NCBI GenBank assembly: GCA_963575745.1
Contig: CAUYUJ010007191.1
Location: 80,001 to 144,000, forward strand
Length of the DNA: 64,000 bases
From: Prorocentrum cordatum
Lineage: Eukaryota; Sar; Dinophyceae; Prorocentrales; Prorocentraceae
Direction of reading: 5' to 3'
The notes beneath the pieces were generated by a model, which saw only the letters and a list, made by a program, of their open reading frames with translations, had not been told where the DNA came from and made no database searches. The position numbers were made by a program, and so were the translations under genes. The stretch's first letter is position 1, and each line of letters begins with the position of its first letter. Below are positions 1 to 11,041 of the stretch, piece after piece.

Positions 1-269
1 TTACTTTCCTTATCCTCCTCTACCGGCCTCCTCCTCCTCCGACGGTCCCTATCCGTCTCCTCATGTTCATGCTACTCACCCTCCTTCTCTCCACGTCGCG
101 CTCAGAGACCGCGACGTGGATAGCGTGTCGCGCCGAGGCGTGGTGGGCCAGAGCTGACGGCACGACGCGCTTCGCTCAAATTTCTGACCGTACCCACTCG
201 GAACCTGTGCTGTCGATGTGGCCGCATCGACGCTGCAGCCTGTGCCGTACGGCAGGGCCTACGTAGCCT

Positions 270-300
270 TAGGTCGGGCATGTCCTCCTACAGGCGGTCG
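270..300 (+). mobile_element. Left-end fragment of MULE-like MITE family 1
   Basis: The sequence begins TAGGTCGGGCATGTCCTCCT and matches the left terminus of the complete elements at 1741, 6621 and 24973 through the CAGGCGGT step. It then diverges and no matching right end follows, so this is a solo or truncated end. The rest of 1-620 is GC-rich DNA in which I recognise nothing else. Confidence 0.5.
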
Positions 301-639
301 TTCTCAGCAAATCGATACAGTCAAACGAACAAGCAGGAGAAGGAAGATAATGAGAGCGGGAGAGATGAGGGGGAAAAGGAAGAGGAGGAACGACAAAAGG
401 AGCGAGCGAGCGAGTGAGCGGTGGTTGGTTACGGAGGCGGGTGAAACGAGGGCAAACCCGTCTTCTTGCCCGTGGGCAAGGAGCAGTCCCCCCGCCCTCC
501 CCACGGGAGGCGAAGCAAATGCACCATGCCGACGTCTACGGAGGCCCAGGGAAGCCTTCGGAGGTCACCCGGGAGCGGGGGGGTTAACCTGGGGGCCTAG
601 CAAGGGCCCACACCAACGTCCAAATGTCCTCGACCCTCG

Positions 640-735
640 ACCCTCGATCGACGACGACTACGACCACGACGGCGACGATGACGACGACCACGGCGGCAAC
701 GAGGGCCACGACGTCGGCGTCGGCGGCGAACGGCG
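640..735. repeat. Degenerate GAC/GGC triplet tract
   Basis: Imperfect GAC/CGA/GGC triplets, open in several frames on both strands (poly-Asp or poly-Thr on one strand, poly-Val or Arg-rich on the other). No protein signature. Confidence 0.6.
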
Positions 736-895
736 AACGGCGAGCGGCGGCCTGGCGCCCGCCGTGGCCCTCGGCGGCCGCGATGGCTGGCCGGGGCTGC
801 CCACCGCCGCGTCCCCGGGGAGGGGCGTCGCCACCTCGGGCGGCTCCGCCTCCGGCTCGGGCGGCGAGAGGGGGGCGGAGAAGGGCGGAGGGCAA

Positions 896-896
896 G

Positions 897-966
<70 letters not shown>

Positions 967-1010
967 GAGGGAGAGAGCGAGAGACAGAGAGAGAGAGAGA
1001 ACAAACGAAC
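896..1010. repeat. (GA)n dinucleotide repeat
   Basis: About 110 bp of GAGAGA with occasional C interruptions. It gives Arg-Glu open frames on the plus strand and Ser-Leu on the minus strand, both low-complexity artefacts. Confidence 0.9.
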
Positions 1011-1019
1011 AGAAAGGGG

Positions 1020-1315
1020 GACGGGGGCGGGGGGAGGGAAATCTGGAGGCGGGGGGGGGAGCTTGGAGGGCGGATGGGGGAGCGGCGGGGGAGGGAAGGG
1101 GCGGAGGGGGGGGGGGGGAAGCGAAGGGAGGAGGAAAAGGGAGGGGTGGGAGGAGGGGAGGAGGGGGAAATCAGGAGAAGGGGGGAAGAGGGGACGGAGA
1201 AAGGGAAGTCATGAGGCGGGGGGGAGACGAGGAGAGGAGGAGAGAGAGAGGAGGAGGAGGAGGAGGAGGAGGAGGAGGAGGAGGAGGAGGAGGAGGAGGA
1301 GGAGGAGAGGAAGAA
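1020..1315. repeat. G-rich purine tract ending in (GGA)n
   Basis: Purine-only strand asymmetry over about 300 bp, ending in roughly 20 pure GGA triplets at 1250-1313. All frames are open because purine triplets rarely form stops. No gene is called. Confidence 0.85.
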
Positions 1316-1740
1316 TGGATAATTCGGAGGACGGGAAGCATGAGGGGAAGCCGGAGGCGTGGGATGGAGCACTCAGCATGAGACAGGCGCAGGGGGAGAG
1401 GAAGGGGGAGGGCAAACAGGAAGGGGACGATGAGGAGGTAAGGCCGAAGTAGAAGGCGGTGGCATCACGAGGATGGTCAGGATCAATTCGGGATGATAAG
1501 GAACAACTGGGATAACTAAATCAAATTAGTGACAACTGGAGGAGGCGGAGGGGGAGGAAGGGTCATGGTTGCAAACCCTCGAAGGACCATCGAACAATCG
1601 GAGCGGCGCCGGGCCCAACGCCCCAGCATCCACTGATAAGGGTACGCCGAAGAGACAAGGATGCACGGGCAGCCTTGATGCGGCCCTGCTCCCTTACTGC
1701 AGACTGGAGCCGCTTCCCTGCTCCAGCTCCAAGCTGCCAT

Positions 1741-1897
1741 CAGGTCGGGCGTGTCCTCCTACAGGCGGTTTTGGACGAGAAATGAACACTATCCCAAAAC
1801 TGTTCAAATATGTGGCAAATTGTCAAACAAATCGTCCCCATTCTATTTTTAAGCACTATGTTTGAATATTCCTCCTGCAGAGGGCAGGCCCGACATG
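1741..1897. mobile_element. MITE family 1 (MULE-like), 157 bp
   Basis: Terminal inverted repeats: left CAGGTCGGGCGTGTCCTCCT, right end the complement of CATGTCGGGCCTGCCCTCTG. It is flanked by a perfect 10-bp direct repeat AAGCTGCCAT (1731-1740 and 1898-1907). The interior is AT-richer than its surroundings and includes AATCGTCCCCATTCTATTTT, related to the AATAGTCCCCAGACTA segment of the copies at 6621 and 24973. No coding capacity. A 9-11 bp target duplication is typical of Mutator-like elements; the superfamily assignment is inference. Confidence 0.8.
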
Positions 1898-2254
1898 AAG
1901 CTGCCATGTGGACGCTGGCCCGCGCGGAGCAGCGCGTCGGGGCCCGCAAGTCAAGGCCCCGACGCCCTACCACAAAGGGCCTTCTGGCCCACGTCAGGCC
2001 ACGAGGAGGCCTTAGCCCCCGGGCACCCCGCATCGCGCAATGCTTGACCGCCGCGTCTGCCACTCGCCCTGCGGAGTCGTGCGCCTTCCCCGTGCGTGTG
2101 GCCGACGGTCGAGACCCTCCCCAGAGCTTTCCCCCTTTTTCTTTTCGAGCCGCTCTCGGCGGTCGATCCCCGAGCTCGGCCGCGACCTGCTTGCGCAGCG
2201 AATCTTAACAATCGGCTCCTTGTGCACCCCTCATTGTCCGGCAGGATCTCTCGC

Positions 2255-2500
2255 CCACGCTGGAACAATGTCGAGACCCTCGCGGGTAGGGGCCTCAACA
2301 CCCCCCAGAGGCGACTCCCGCACTGCCTTCCAAGGATGTGGGGGCATCTGTTGAGGCCGCGCTGGGGCCCTCGCGGCGAAGGCCTCGGCATCCCCCACAC
2401 GCCATCCCCGCATAGTTCTCAAGGACTCGGGGTACACGTTGAGGCCATGCTGAGGCCCTCGCGGATAAGGCCACAACATCCGCGGGACGTCATTCCTGGG
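2255..2500. repeat. Three-copy ~91-bp tandem repeat
   Basis: A unit containing GAGGCCNNGCTGAGGCCCTCGCGG recurs near 2273, 2364 and 2455, each copy followed by a (C)AACA or GGCATCC segment. Copies are diverged. The surrounding 1910-3200 is GC-rich with no recognisable gene. Confidence 0.55.
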
Positions 2501-3204
2501 CAGACCGGTAGACCGGATCACAAGGGTGCGCGGTAAGGAGCGCCCAAAATGGAGCGAAAGTTGGAAGCCCATGGCCTATGGCTCAAGGCCAGGACGGGCC
2601 GAGAGGCAAAGGTGCCCGGGTATCCTCGAAGAGCTCCTCGTCCTTCTGCGGCCTTCGTGCCATCACGACCGGTTGTTGCGAATGCGGCCGCCGTCGTACT
2701 CCCTGAGCTTGCGCAGTTCCAACCCAATGTTTGAAGCTGAATGGGATAACGGTTTCACAACTGATCACGAGTTTGGGAGGCAGAGCGTCGAGAGCTGACC
2801 ACGGGTGTGGGAGGAGACAGACCTTGGCATCCGACGTCCTTTTTTCTTCCGTGCCGCGAATCCCCTAAGCCTCTCGACGGTGTCTCGTCCAAGGTCGCTG
2901 TTTGATCGCTCTGGCGCGGCCCGCAGTAGGCATCCAGAGGGAGCTGAAACAGCCGTCGCGAGTGTTTGCTTCGTGACGCTGGTCCCCAGAGGTCTCCAGG
3001 TCTCCAGTCAGGATGACCGGGGAAGGCTCTGGAGGCCCAGCCAAAATTGCCCACGCCGTCCAGAGGCCTTGATTACCGAGAGAGCGCGTTTCATGGGCGC
3101 TTGCCTTGGGAACATTCGGCGGCGCATTTTGAACCGGGGGGTGGGCCCCAACCCCCAACACTCGGCGCCGTCCATCAGAACCAGGGGGACTCTCTTCCAC
3201 TAAC

Positions 3205-3440
3205 ACCCCCCCCTCTCGAACCCCCCCCCGCCTCCCGAGGGGGGGGAGGGTTCAAACCCCCCCCTCGGCGCCGGCGCCAGCGCTGGCGGCCGCCAGCAGC
3301 GTTGACGGCGGAGACGCAGCGACGATGACCGGAGGCAGCACAAGGGGGGTGGGGGGGGGAGTTCCGAACCCCCTCCCCCCCCCCCGTGCCGGCGCCGGCG
3401 CCGGCGCTGGCGGCGGCCACCAGCGCCGACGGCGGGAGCG
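3205..3440. repeat. C-run/G-run segment with duplicated GGCGCCGGCGC motif
   Basis: Long C and G homopolymer runs flank two copies of a GC-palindromic segment (around 3268-3295 and 3390-3420). The same style reappears at 5020-5120, so the CCA tract between is bracketed by similar C-run sequence. Confidence 0.5.
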
Positions 3441-3448
3441 CAGCGACG

Positions 3449-4702
3449 ATTACCACCACTACCACCACCACCACTACCACCACCACCAGACCTCAACCCA
3501 CCACCACCACCAACAACAACCCACCACACAACCACCATCACCACCACCACCACAGCCACCACCATCACCACAACCACCACCACCACCACAACTCACCACC
3601 ACCAACCCACCACAAAAACCCACCACCACTACCACCACCACTACCACCACCACCACAATCTACCACACCACCACCACCACCGCCACAATCACCACCACTA
3701 CCAGCATCACAACCCACCACCACCACCACAAACCACCACACCACCACCACCACCACCAGCACCACCTCCACAAACCACTGCCACCACTGCAACCCACCAC
3801 CACCACCACCATCACAACCCACCACCACCACCAAAGCACCATCACCACCACCACAAACCACCACCACACGACCACCAAACCACCACCACCACCAACACCA
3901 CCACCACCACCCACCACCACAACCACCACCACCACAACAAACCACCACACCACCACCACCACAACCACCACCACCGCCACCACCACTACCACAACCCACC
4001 ACAACCACCACCACCAGAAACCACCGCACCACCACCACCACCACCGACAACCACCACCACAACCACCACCACCACCACCGCAACAAACCACCACCACCAC
4101 AACCACCACCACCGCCACCACCACAACCACCACCACCACCGCAACCCACCACGACTACCACCACCACTACCACCACCACCGCCACCACCACCACCACAAC
4201 CCACCACAACCACCACCACCAGAAACCACCGCACCACCACCACCACCACCAACCACCACCACAACCACCACCACCACCACCGCAACAAACCACCACCACC
4301 ACAACCCCACCACCGCCACCACCACCACCACCACCGCAACCCACCACGACTACCACCACCACTACCACCACCACTACCACCGCCACAAACCACCGCACCA
4401 CCACCGCCATCGCCACCACCACCTTACCCCACCACCGCCACAACCACTACTACTACCACCACCAGAAATCACCGCACCACCACCACCACCGCCACCACCA
4501 TCACCACCAGCACCACAACCTGCCACCACAACCACCACCACAACAACCACCACCACCACCAACAACAACAAAAAACACACCACCACCGCCACCACCGCCA
4601 CCACAACCACTACCACCACCATCGCCACAACCACCACCACCAGCACAACCACCACCACCACCACCACCACCACCACCACCACCACCACCACCACCACCAC
4701 CT
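3449..4702. repeat. Giant (CCA/ACC)n microsatellite, ~1.25 kb
   Basis: Almost pure ACC/CCA triplets with CAC and CAA/CCG interruptions for about 1.25 kb. Frames translate as poly-Thr, poly-His or poly-Pro on plus and poly-Val, poly-Trp or poly-Gly on minus, all open at once, which marks the tract as a repeat and not a gene. Interruptions are more frequent in the middle; the last ~60 bp (4641-4702) are pure ACC. Confidence 0.95.
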
Positions 4703-5819
4703 CAGAGAGGCCCCAAGAGACGCCCAAGAGGTGCCCAGGAGGCTGCACAAATGCCCTTCGGAGGCCCCCGAGAGCCCTCCGACGAGACTCCAAGAGGCAT
4801 CCATTTGGACTCTGACCCAAAACCAAGGCACGGTGGCGGAGCGTCATCGTCGTCGTCGTCGCCGTCGTCCTCGTAGACGCTCCCGAACGCCGCCGCAGGC
4901 GCCGGCGCCGGCCCAGAAAAAGAAGTCGTCGTCCCCGCCGCCGCCGCCAGCCGCCGCCGACGCAGGCGCCGGCCCGAGGAGAGGAAGATTGGAGAAGTAG
5001 GGGAGGAGGGGGAGGGGAGGGGGGGGGGTCCGTCACGGAAGGGGGGGGGCTCGAACCCCCCCCCCCTTATCCAGGGAGGGGGGTGGGAGGGGTCCGGTTC
5101 CAATCCACCACCCCTCCAACTGACCACAGAACGCGCTCTTCCTGATTAGCGAAGGGGGGGGAGGAGCAACATCAGCAGGACCCAGACACCCGACGTTGTC
5201 TCTTTCGCAGTGTGGCTCCCCAAGGCTCTGGACCCCTTCCCAGGGACCTGGTTTTCATCCTGGCTCGTCTTGCCGCGGTCCCTGGGCCAGGCAGAAACCC
5301 CCGAAGGCCGACAACCGACAGCCCTCTCCCCGAGCCTCCCACACCTGCACGGCGGGAAGTCGCTGTCGAGCTGGCCCGGGCCGACGAAGTGAAACAGCCA
5401 AGGCTCCAGGATCTGGCCAACCCGTGCCGGAAGCGGAGGAGAGGGGGGAGTGGAGGGGGAGGGACAGGACCCTCTCTTTCCTTTCTGGCGGGGGCGCTCT
5501 CGGGGTCCTGAGGCTTTTGTCGGATGCTTTCCTCCGTCTGAGGCTTCCCGAGACCTTCGGACGTCTGCGAGGTCGGGTAGAGCTCCGAGCGCTGTGTCGC
5601 GTGTCGTGCGCGGCACTGCGCGGGCTGCGCGGGAGCGACCCCTTCGCCCGCAAGGCGCAAGGGACGGGAGGCGGAAGGAACACGCACACGGCCAGCAGGC
5701 CTCTCGGCCCCGCGCCCGCGGGAGCGGCCCCTGGAAACCAGTACCCGCCGTCATCGAGTCGACGTGGCGCTGCGGTGCTGTAGCACCTGGCTGCAGGGCA
5801 TGTCTCCACTGATCAACGG

Positions 5820-5945
5820 TACCGTCTCGCACGCGCGGGTCCCAGCGCTGCAGCTGACCCCGACAGTGATGATCATGGCCTCCACCTTCGTGTCCCGCAG
5901 CTCACTGAGCAGCGACCGGGCCCGCTGCCACTGCTCTGCACGCCG
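5820..5945 (-). pseudogene. Degenerate PPR repeat relic
   Basis: On the minus strand the residues AEQWQRARSLLSELRDTKVE, then CSAGTRACE, match helix A/B of the local PPR consensus, but the linker and the following unit are eroded and no flanking unit is in frame. It lies about 300 bp downstream (in sense) of the four-unit fragment at 6149-6613 and could be its decayed 3' continuation. Confidence 0.5.
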
Positions 5946-6148
5946 TGCTGGCACGAGCCGACCCCCGCGTGGCACTCCAATTAGAAGGTGTGAAATACGG
6001 AGGGGATGCCCCAAAATACCCCAAGTTACCCCAAATTACCCCCAAAATACACCAAAATGCCCCAAAGAAGGGTTCCCACGCTTGTTGGAGAGATACGGAG
6101 GGCTCGCAGAGAGCGCTCATGCTGCGCTGGAGGCAGAGGCCGCGTCTC

Positions 6149-6613
6149 TCAGGAGCGCCCCCAGCCTGGCCCAGGCAGGAGAAAGACCCCACCGACGGCA
6201 AGACCATTGGCACAACTGGCCTTCTCGCACGCGCTGATCCCAGCGCTGTAGGTGTTGGCGTCGGGCTCCAATTTCGTCTCCCGCATCTCTCTGATCAGCG
6301 CCAGAGCCCGCTGCCACTGCTCGCCCGTCTCGCACGCGCTGATCCCAGCGCTGTAAGTGAAGCCGTCGGGCTTGACAGTCGCCAGTCGCATCTGGCTGAT
6401 CAGCGACAGGGCCTGCTGCCACTCTCCACCTTTTCCACACGCGCTGGTCGCAGCGCTGTAGCTGATGACATCGGGCACCACTTTCGCCACCCGCATCTCG
6501 CTGAGCAGCGACAGAGCCCGTTGCCACTGCTTGCCTTTCTCGCCCGCGCTGATCCCAGCGTTGTAGCTGACTAGGGCTGTCCCGTGGACGACCGTCCACG
6601 AAATCTGTCCCAA
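6149..6613 (-). CDS. PPR protein fragment, 3.5 tandem repeats
   Basis: The frame is open for 154 codons. Three complete 35-residue PPR units follow one another: starting VSYNAGISAGEKGKQWQ, ISYSAATSACGKGGEWQQ and FTYSAGISACETGEQWQ, each ending with a (K/E)PD-type linker. A fourth stops after TYSAGISACEK and runs into unrelated low-complexity sequence. PPR proteins are helical-repeat RNA-binding proteins, usually acting in organelle RNA processing; that role here is only by family. The frame opens at TTG and has no ATG or targeting peptide, so this is an exon piece. A CGTGGACG-type hairpin (6583-6600) sits just before the first unit, and a MITE (6621-6767) lies immediately upstream in sense. 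It is the longest in-frame PPR run in the window. Confidence 0.65.
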   Translation of the reverse strand: MGQISWTVVHGTALVSYNAGISAGEKGKQWQRALSLLSEMRVAKVVPDVISYSAATSACGKGGEWQQALSLISQMRLATVKPDGFTYSAGISACETGEQWQRALALIREMRETKLEPDANTYSAGISACEKASCANGLAVGGVFLLPGPGWGRS

Positions 6614-6620
6614 CTGGCAT

Positions 6621-6767
6621 TAGGTCGGGCCTGTCCCCCTACAGGGGGATTTTGGACGACAACTAAAACATACTCAAACATACTGAAACGATACCCAACA
6701 ATACTCAACAAATAGTCCCCAGACTAATGTTTTACGATTCCCCCTGTAGAGGGACAGGCCCGACTTA
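6621..6767. mobile_element. MITE family 1 (MULE-like), 147 bp
   Basis: Inverted termini TAGGTCGGGCCTGTCCCCCT and the complement of TAAGTCGGGCCTGTCCCTCT. Flanks carry an imperfect 9-10 bp direct repeat, CAACTGGCAT (6611-6620) and AAACTAGCAT (6768-6777). Sister modules elsewhere read GAACTGGCATGTGAT without interruption (for example 55634-55648), so the uninserted state is visible in paralogues. Confidence 0.82.
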
Positions 6768-6934
6768 AAACTAGCATGTGATGTGATGGCGGAATCGTTG
6801 CTGATAGTCGTTTGCATCGACGTCGGCCCCGAGGCCCGAGCGGGAAAGGAGGAGCGAGCAAGTAGCCGTCGAGGACCGCGTGGAGCCGCGTGTGGGCTCG
6901 CAGGAAGGAGCTGCGAGGAGGGAGGAGAACTGAG

Positions 6935-7085
6935 CTCCTCCTCCTCCTCCTCCTCCTCCTCCTCCCTCCTCCCTCCTCCCTCCTCCCTCCTCCTCCTCAT
7001 CCTCCTCCTCCTCCTCCTCCCTCCTCCCTCCTCCTCCTCCTCCTCCTCCTCCTCCTCCTCCTCCTCCTCCTCCTCCTCCTCCTCC
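6935..7085. repeat. (CCT)n triplet tract
   Basis: About 150 bp of CCT/CTC with a few extra C insertions. Open in several frames as poly-Ser, poly-Leu or poly-Pro (plus) and poly-Glu or poly-Gly (minus). Confidence 0.92.
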
Positions 7086-7089
7086 CGTC

Positions 7090-7272
7090 GTACTTAAGGA
7101 CCGCATCCCAGAAATAATTGCGAGCCCCCTGAAAAGTGTCGAAAGGGTGCCGAAAGAGTGTCGAAGCAGTGTCGCACGAGTGTCTCCCAGGGCCCGACAC
7201 GTGAAAACCCTTGAGTTGTCGAGCACTGTTCTGGTGCTCGAAATTCTGTCTGGTGATCAAGGCTACAGTAGG
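7090..7272. repeat. ~180-bp dispersed repeat, copy 1
   Basis: Runs from TTAAGGACCGCATCCCAGAA to GGTGCTCGAAATTCTGTCTG and the following GATCAAGGCT, with internal AGTGTCG iterations. A diverged copy lies at 18478-18668 in the same orientation. It directly abuts the CCT tract at 6935. Confidence 0.7.
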
Positions 7273-7887
7273 CTGGAACATCATAAGAGTAGCCAGGAGT
7301 GAGGAGCGACGGGCCAGGAGAGAGAGAAACGAGCAGCGAGAGAAGCAGGGAGCGAGAAGAGAGGGGGGGGGAGGAGCGAAGGGCCTGGGAGTGCACCGGG
7401 GAGCCTCGGGGAGCCGCGGGGGGGGGGGGGGGGGCTGGGCTCCAAACCCTGATCGGCCCCCGATCCTTCTGAGACGCACAGGGCTGACCTGTGGACTAAG
7501 GTAAACAAGGTCTGTCCGAACTGGCATCGGCATGTGATGTGATGGCGGACATGCCGCCGAGAGTCGCTCATAGGGCGTCAGGCACGAGTCTCAACAAATG
7601 CGCAGGGAAGAGCGAGGGGGAGCGAAGAGGAGCGAGCAAGAAGGAACAAACCGTCGCGGACTCTCTGGAGCGCTCTTGAGGCCCTCGTCGGAAGGTGGGG
7701 ACTGACAGGAGGAAGATGCAATGAGGGGGGGGAAGGACCCGGCTTACAACCAGGAGTAAGGAGCGATGGACCCGGAGAGAGATTCGAGGAGCGAGGACTG
7801 TGAGAAACAAGGGGCGAGGAGAGAGGGACGACGAGGGAAAGGCTCGGAAGAACTCTGGAGAGCCTGGGGGAGCCGCTGGGGGAGCTC

Positions 7888-7905
7888 CGTGGACAATTGT
7901 CCACG
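7888..7905. other. Isolated copy of the PPR-associated hairpin
   Basis: Perfect 18-bp palindrome CGTGGACAATTGTCCACG. It is the stem found beside PPR modules elsewhere, but no PPR codons are visible next to it here. Confidence 0.6.
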
Positions 7906-7999
7906 ACCAGCGGAAACGCATTCAGAGTTTAGGATCGCTTACACGCGTGTCTGCTCGACTGCTGTCCTGGCTGCGTGGTTGCTCGCTTCGTGATCTGGC

Positions 8000-8450
8000 A
8001 ATGTTTGGCCAAGTCGTCTCATTTCTGCTTTGCGTGCTTCAACGTCTGCCCGGCAGCTCCTTGCCGCTTCTTGCCATTTGCTGATGCTTGGTGCTGCCGG
8101 CCGCAATGTCCATGCATGCTGTTACATGCAGCCCTTTCTCGCCAGTGCGGGATGGTGTTGGCCGCTGCGTTGCGTGATGTTGCTTGATGCGGCTTGGCGC
8201 TGCTGCGTTGGGCTGGGTGATGTTGCGTGCCTGATGCGTTGTGTACCTGCTTGCTGCCGCTGTCGCGTGACACTGGTAACGATGCTGGCCGCTACTGCTT
8301 GCTGCTGCCACAAGATGCTGCGGAGTGCCTGTGTTGCTTGCTGTTGCCGTGTGCTGCCGCTGCTGATGCTTGCGTGTCTCGTGCTACTCGCTGCTTCTGT
8401 TCGGTGTTGCTGCGTGGCGTCGCAGGGTGTTGCTGCTCGCTACTCGTGCT
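8000..8450 (-). other. CTG/GCT-rich module
   Basis: A run enriched in GCTGCT, TGCTGCG and TTGCTGC, read on minus as Gln/Ala/Ser-rich residues. Similar modules follow PPR hairpins at 13020-13140, 13970-14160, 22360-22450, 25720-25870, 28030-28250, 36170-36290, 55730-56000 and 58740-58870. It looks like degraded (CAG)n linker sequence; coding status unknown. Confidence 0.5.
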
Positions 8451-8762
8451 AGCCGAAACAGCCTGCTTTTCGTGTGAACGCCGGGGAGCGGGGAGCAAGG
8501 ATGCAGGAGAAGCGAGGCGCGGCCAGCGAGGAGCTATGAGCGAGACGGGCGGATAGACGGCCGAGGAGGCAGGAGCGACAGGCTCGAGAGGCTCCCAATG
8601 GTCTCGGGTCGCGTGTCTCAGCGCCTGAGCTGTCCTGCAGCACACTTTGGGCCTGCAGGTTGTCGGACCCCCTGAGGGCCGCCATGTTGGGACGGTCGAG
8701 GGGCCCCGTTGGGGTCGTCTCAGGGTTTTCTTTAGGACCTTATCTTGACCTTCTTGGGCTCG

Positions 8763-8822
8763 CTTGGAGGAGGCGGAGGAGGAGGAGGAGGAAGAGGAGG
8801 AGGAGGAGGAGGAGGAGGAGTC
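8763..8822. repeat. (GGA)n tract
   Basis: About 60 bp of GGA/GAA triplets, open on both strands. Confidence 0.85.
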
Positions 8823-9508
8823 CCTTGGGGCCCTGCGCGCTCTTGTGGGGGGGGCCAGGGGGCGCTCGGAGGGGAGGGCCCGGGGGGCCACGCCGGGGCG
8901 GTCCGGGGTCGTCTTGCGGCCGCCCTTGGGACCATCTCAGAGGCTGGCCGGGCCCCGCTTGGGCTCATCTGGGGTGCGCTGTGGGCTCTCCACGGGGGCT
9001 CTTGTGGGCCTCCTCGGCCCTCTCGCGAATGCCTGGGGCCCTCTCGCGAGTCCACCTGGAACCAAGATGTGGAGAGTGTTAGGCATATGCGAAGAACAAT
9101 GGGATTCCACGACCTTGGAAGTCATCTTGGGGCATCCGGGAGCTTCCTCGGGCCGCGGGAGGCCCTCCGACGGCGTCAACGGAGCGCCCTGGGTTCTCGC
9201 GGGGCCCTCAGGGCTACTCCAGGAGGCGAAAACCTTGTGTGCACAACCAGAAGAAGATCAGCCATTTTTGCCACTTCGAGTCGTCGCCGGCGTTCTCCAA
9301 GTAACCTCTCGGGGAATGTTGGACGCCTCTCGGTCTGCTTTGTGGGCCTCCTGGGCCGCTATCGGGCCACTCTTGCAGCCAACTTCGCCACTGTGGAGAA
9401 ACTTTTGGGTCTACTGGGGCCATCTTGGGGCTCTCGGGACGCCTTTGAAGCCGCGGAGCCCAATCAGGCCCCAACCCTTCTAATACGCACAAGGCCGCGC
9501 GATGCAGT

Positions 9509-9646
9509 ACTGATGGCGTCGGGCTCCACTTTTGCCTTCCGCATCTCGCTGAGCAGCGCCAGCGCCGGCTGCCACTGCCCGCTCTTCTCGCACGCGCTGA
9601 TCCCAGCGTTGTAGCTGACTAGGGCGAACCCGTGGACTTCGTCCAC
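9509..9646 (-). CDS. Single PPR unit fragment
   Basis: One clean unit on minus: LVSYNAGISACEKSGQWQ followed by PALALLSEMRKAKVEPDAIS. The next half unit (YCIARPCAY, stop, KG) is in another frame and carries a stop. The hairpin CGTGGAC-TTC-GTCCACG is at 9631-9647, encoding part of the residues just before VSYN. C-rich array DNA lies on both sides. Best read as one exon or a scar; no start codon is supportable. Confidence 0.55.
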
Positions 9647-9859
9647 GAGCTTCTCGAGACCTGCGCGGGCACGGAAACGAAAGGGGCGATTCAGGAATCG
9701 GCCCGAGATGGCTCATGGCGCCCTTCGCTTTTGAGAACCCCTGTGTGAAGGGCTGGTCACGTCACCGCTCGCTCTTGGGAGCTGTTCCTGGGAGAGCTCT
9801 CTACGCTGCGGCTCGCTCTTGGGAGCCTTGGTGAGAAGAGCTTTGTACTTCACCGATCG

Positions 9860-10510
9860 CTCTTATAATGGGCGTCTCTGGGCCTGCTTGGTGGTCCTTC
9901 TGGGGGTCTTTTTCGGACCATTCTGATGCTTTTTTGGGCTGCTCTGGGAGCGTTTTGGGACGTCTTGGGGCCATTTTGGGCCGTCACGGGGCGTCCAGGA
10001 GGCCTTGGACCGTCTAGGAGCTCTCTTGAGGCTGCCTGAGGCCGTCTTGGGAGCCTCTTGGGGCCCCCTCGGAGCTTCCTTGGGGCCGTCTTGGGATTCT
10101 GTGAGGCCGTTTCAGGGCTCTCTGGCGTCGTCTTGGGGCTCTTGTGGGCCGTCTTGGAGCCCTTAGGGGACGCTGGCGTCTTCTTGGGGCGATTTGGGAG
10201 GTCTCTTGGCGTGTCCTGGGCCGCTGAGGAGCACACAAGGCGGGAATGCTGAAAATGCACATTTTATTGAAATTTGACGATTTCTGCCTCTTTGGCGTGC
10301 GCTCGGGGCCCTCTTGGGGCGTCTTTGCGGCCTCTTGGATCGTCGTGGAGCCCCCCCCCCCGGAAGGCTTCGGGCCCCCGTGGGCCGTTTGGGGCCCCAC
10401 TGAGGCCGTCTTGGAGCGCTCTTGGACGGTCTGGGAACCCCTCTGGAGCGCCTCTGGGACCGGCCTGAGCGATTCGGCCCCGCGGTGGCGCCGTAAAGGG
10501 CGATTTTGTG
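9860..10510. repeat. Degenerate C-rich minisatellite of the GGGCCGTCTTGG type
   Basis: Iterated TTGGGG(C/G)C and CGTCTTGGG words of irregular 9-18 bp spacing. Both strands stay open for hundreds of codons (Pro/Arg/Gln on minus, Gly/Leu/Trp on plus), which is why large spurious frames appear. An AT-richer island with TTTGACGATTTCTGCCTC lies at 10246-10290. Confidence 0.75.
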
Positions 10511-10524
10511 CACTTGAGGCCCTG

Positions 10525-10600
10525 GGCTTCTCGCACGCGCTTCCACCGGCCATGTAGGAGAGACTAGAGCAGCACGGGGCGCCAACCATAGACAGTATGT
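10525..10600 (-). pseudogene. Half-PPR scar with short hairpin
   Basis: Minus strand SYMAGGSACEKPR, preceded in sense by GTC, the pentamer TCTCC and TAC, so the half repeat is out of frame with the ALV residues before it. A reduced hairpin AGACA-GTA-TGTCT (10590-10602) takes the place of the usual stem. Confidence 0.5.
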
Positions 10601-11041
10601 CTCCAGAGCCGTGCCTGGCTGGCTGTTCTTGTTAGCCAGGCTCGAACCAAACCTGAACGTTCCTGCTATAGAGAGCACCACCATACAGCACCATGGGAAG
10701 AACAAGAACTCGCAGCTATTGATGATCACTCCTGTCAACCCTTCGTGCAAGCATTGCTTCGGAAGAACACCTAATGTGTTCTTGCCTTGCGGAGACGTGA
10801 GGGGACTGTTTGGGCCCCCCAGGAAAAATCTAAAAGGCCTTTAACATGATGGCGGCCCTTGGGGACCGTGCTGAGCTCTGTAGCCTGTGAGGGACCTACT
10901 GGGGCTGTCAGGGGGAGCCCGCGAGTGGATCAGCCTAGACCATCGCGGAGGTGCTGCTCCACGGGAACGCGAAGTTCGCTGCCTTCGCTCACGACATCTT
11001 TACATGCACACGGGCCTGGCATTATGATACGGATTCCGCTA

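Noticed and set aside
3325-4876. Two overlapping 496-codon plus-strand frames and long minus frames
   Set aside because: All frames are open because the DNA is CCA/ACC repeat; products are Thr/His/Pro or Val/Trp/Gly runs with no protein signature.
5030-5120. tRNA-like GGCTCGAACCCCCC segment
   Set aside because: Only a T-arm-like string inside a C/G homopolymer region; no cloverleaf stems.
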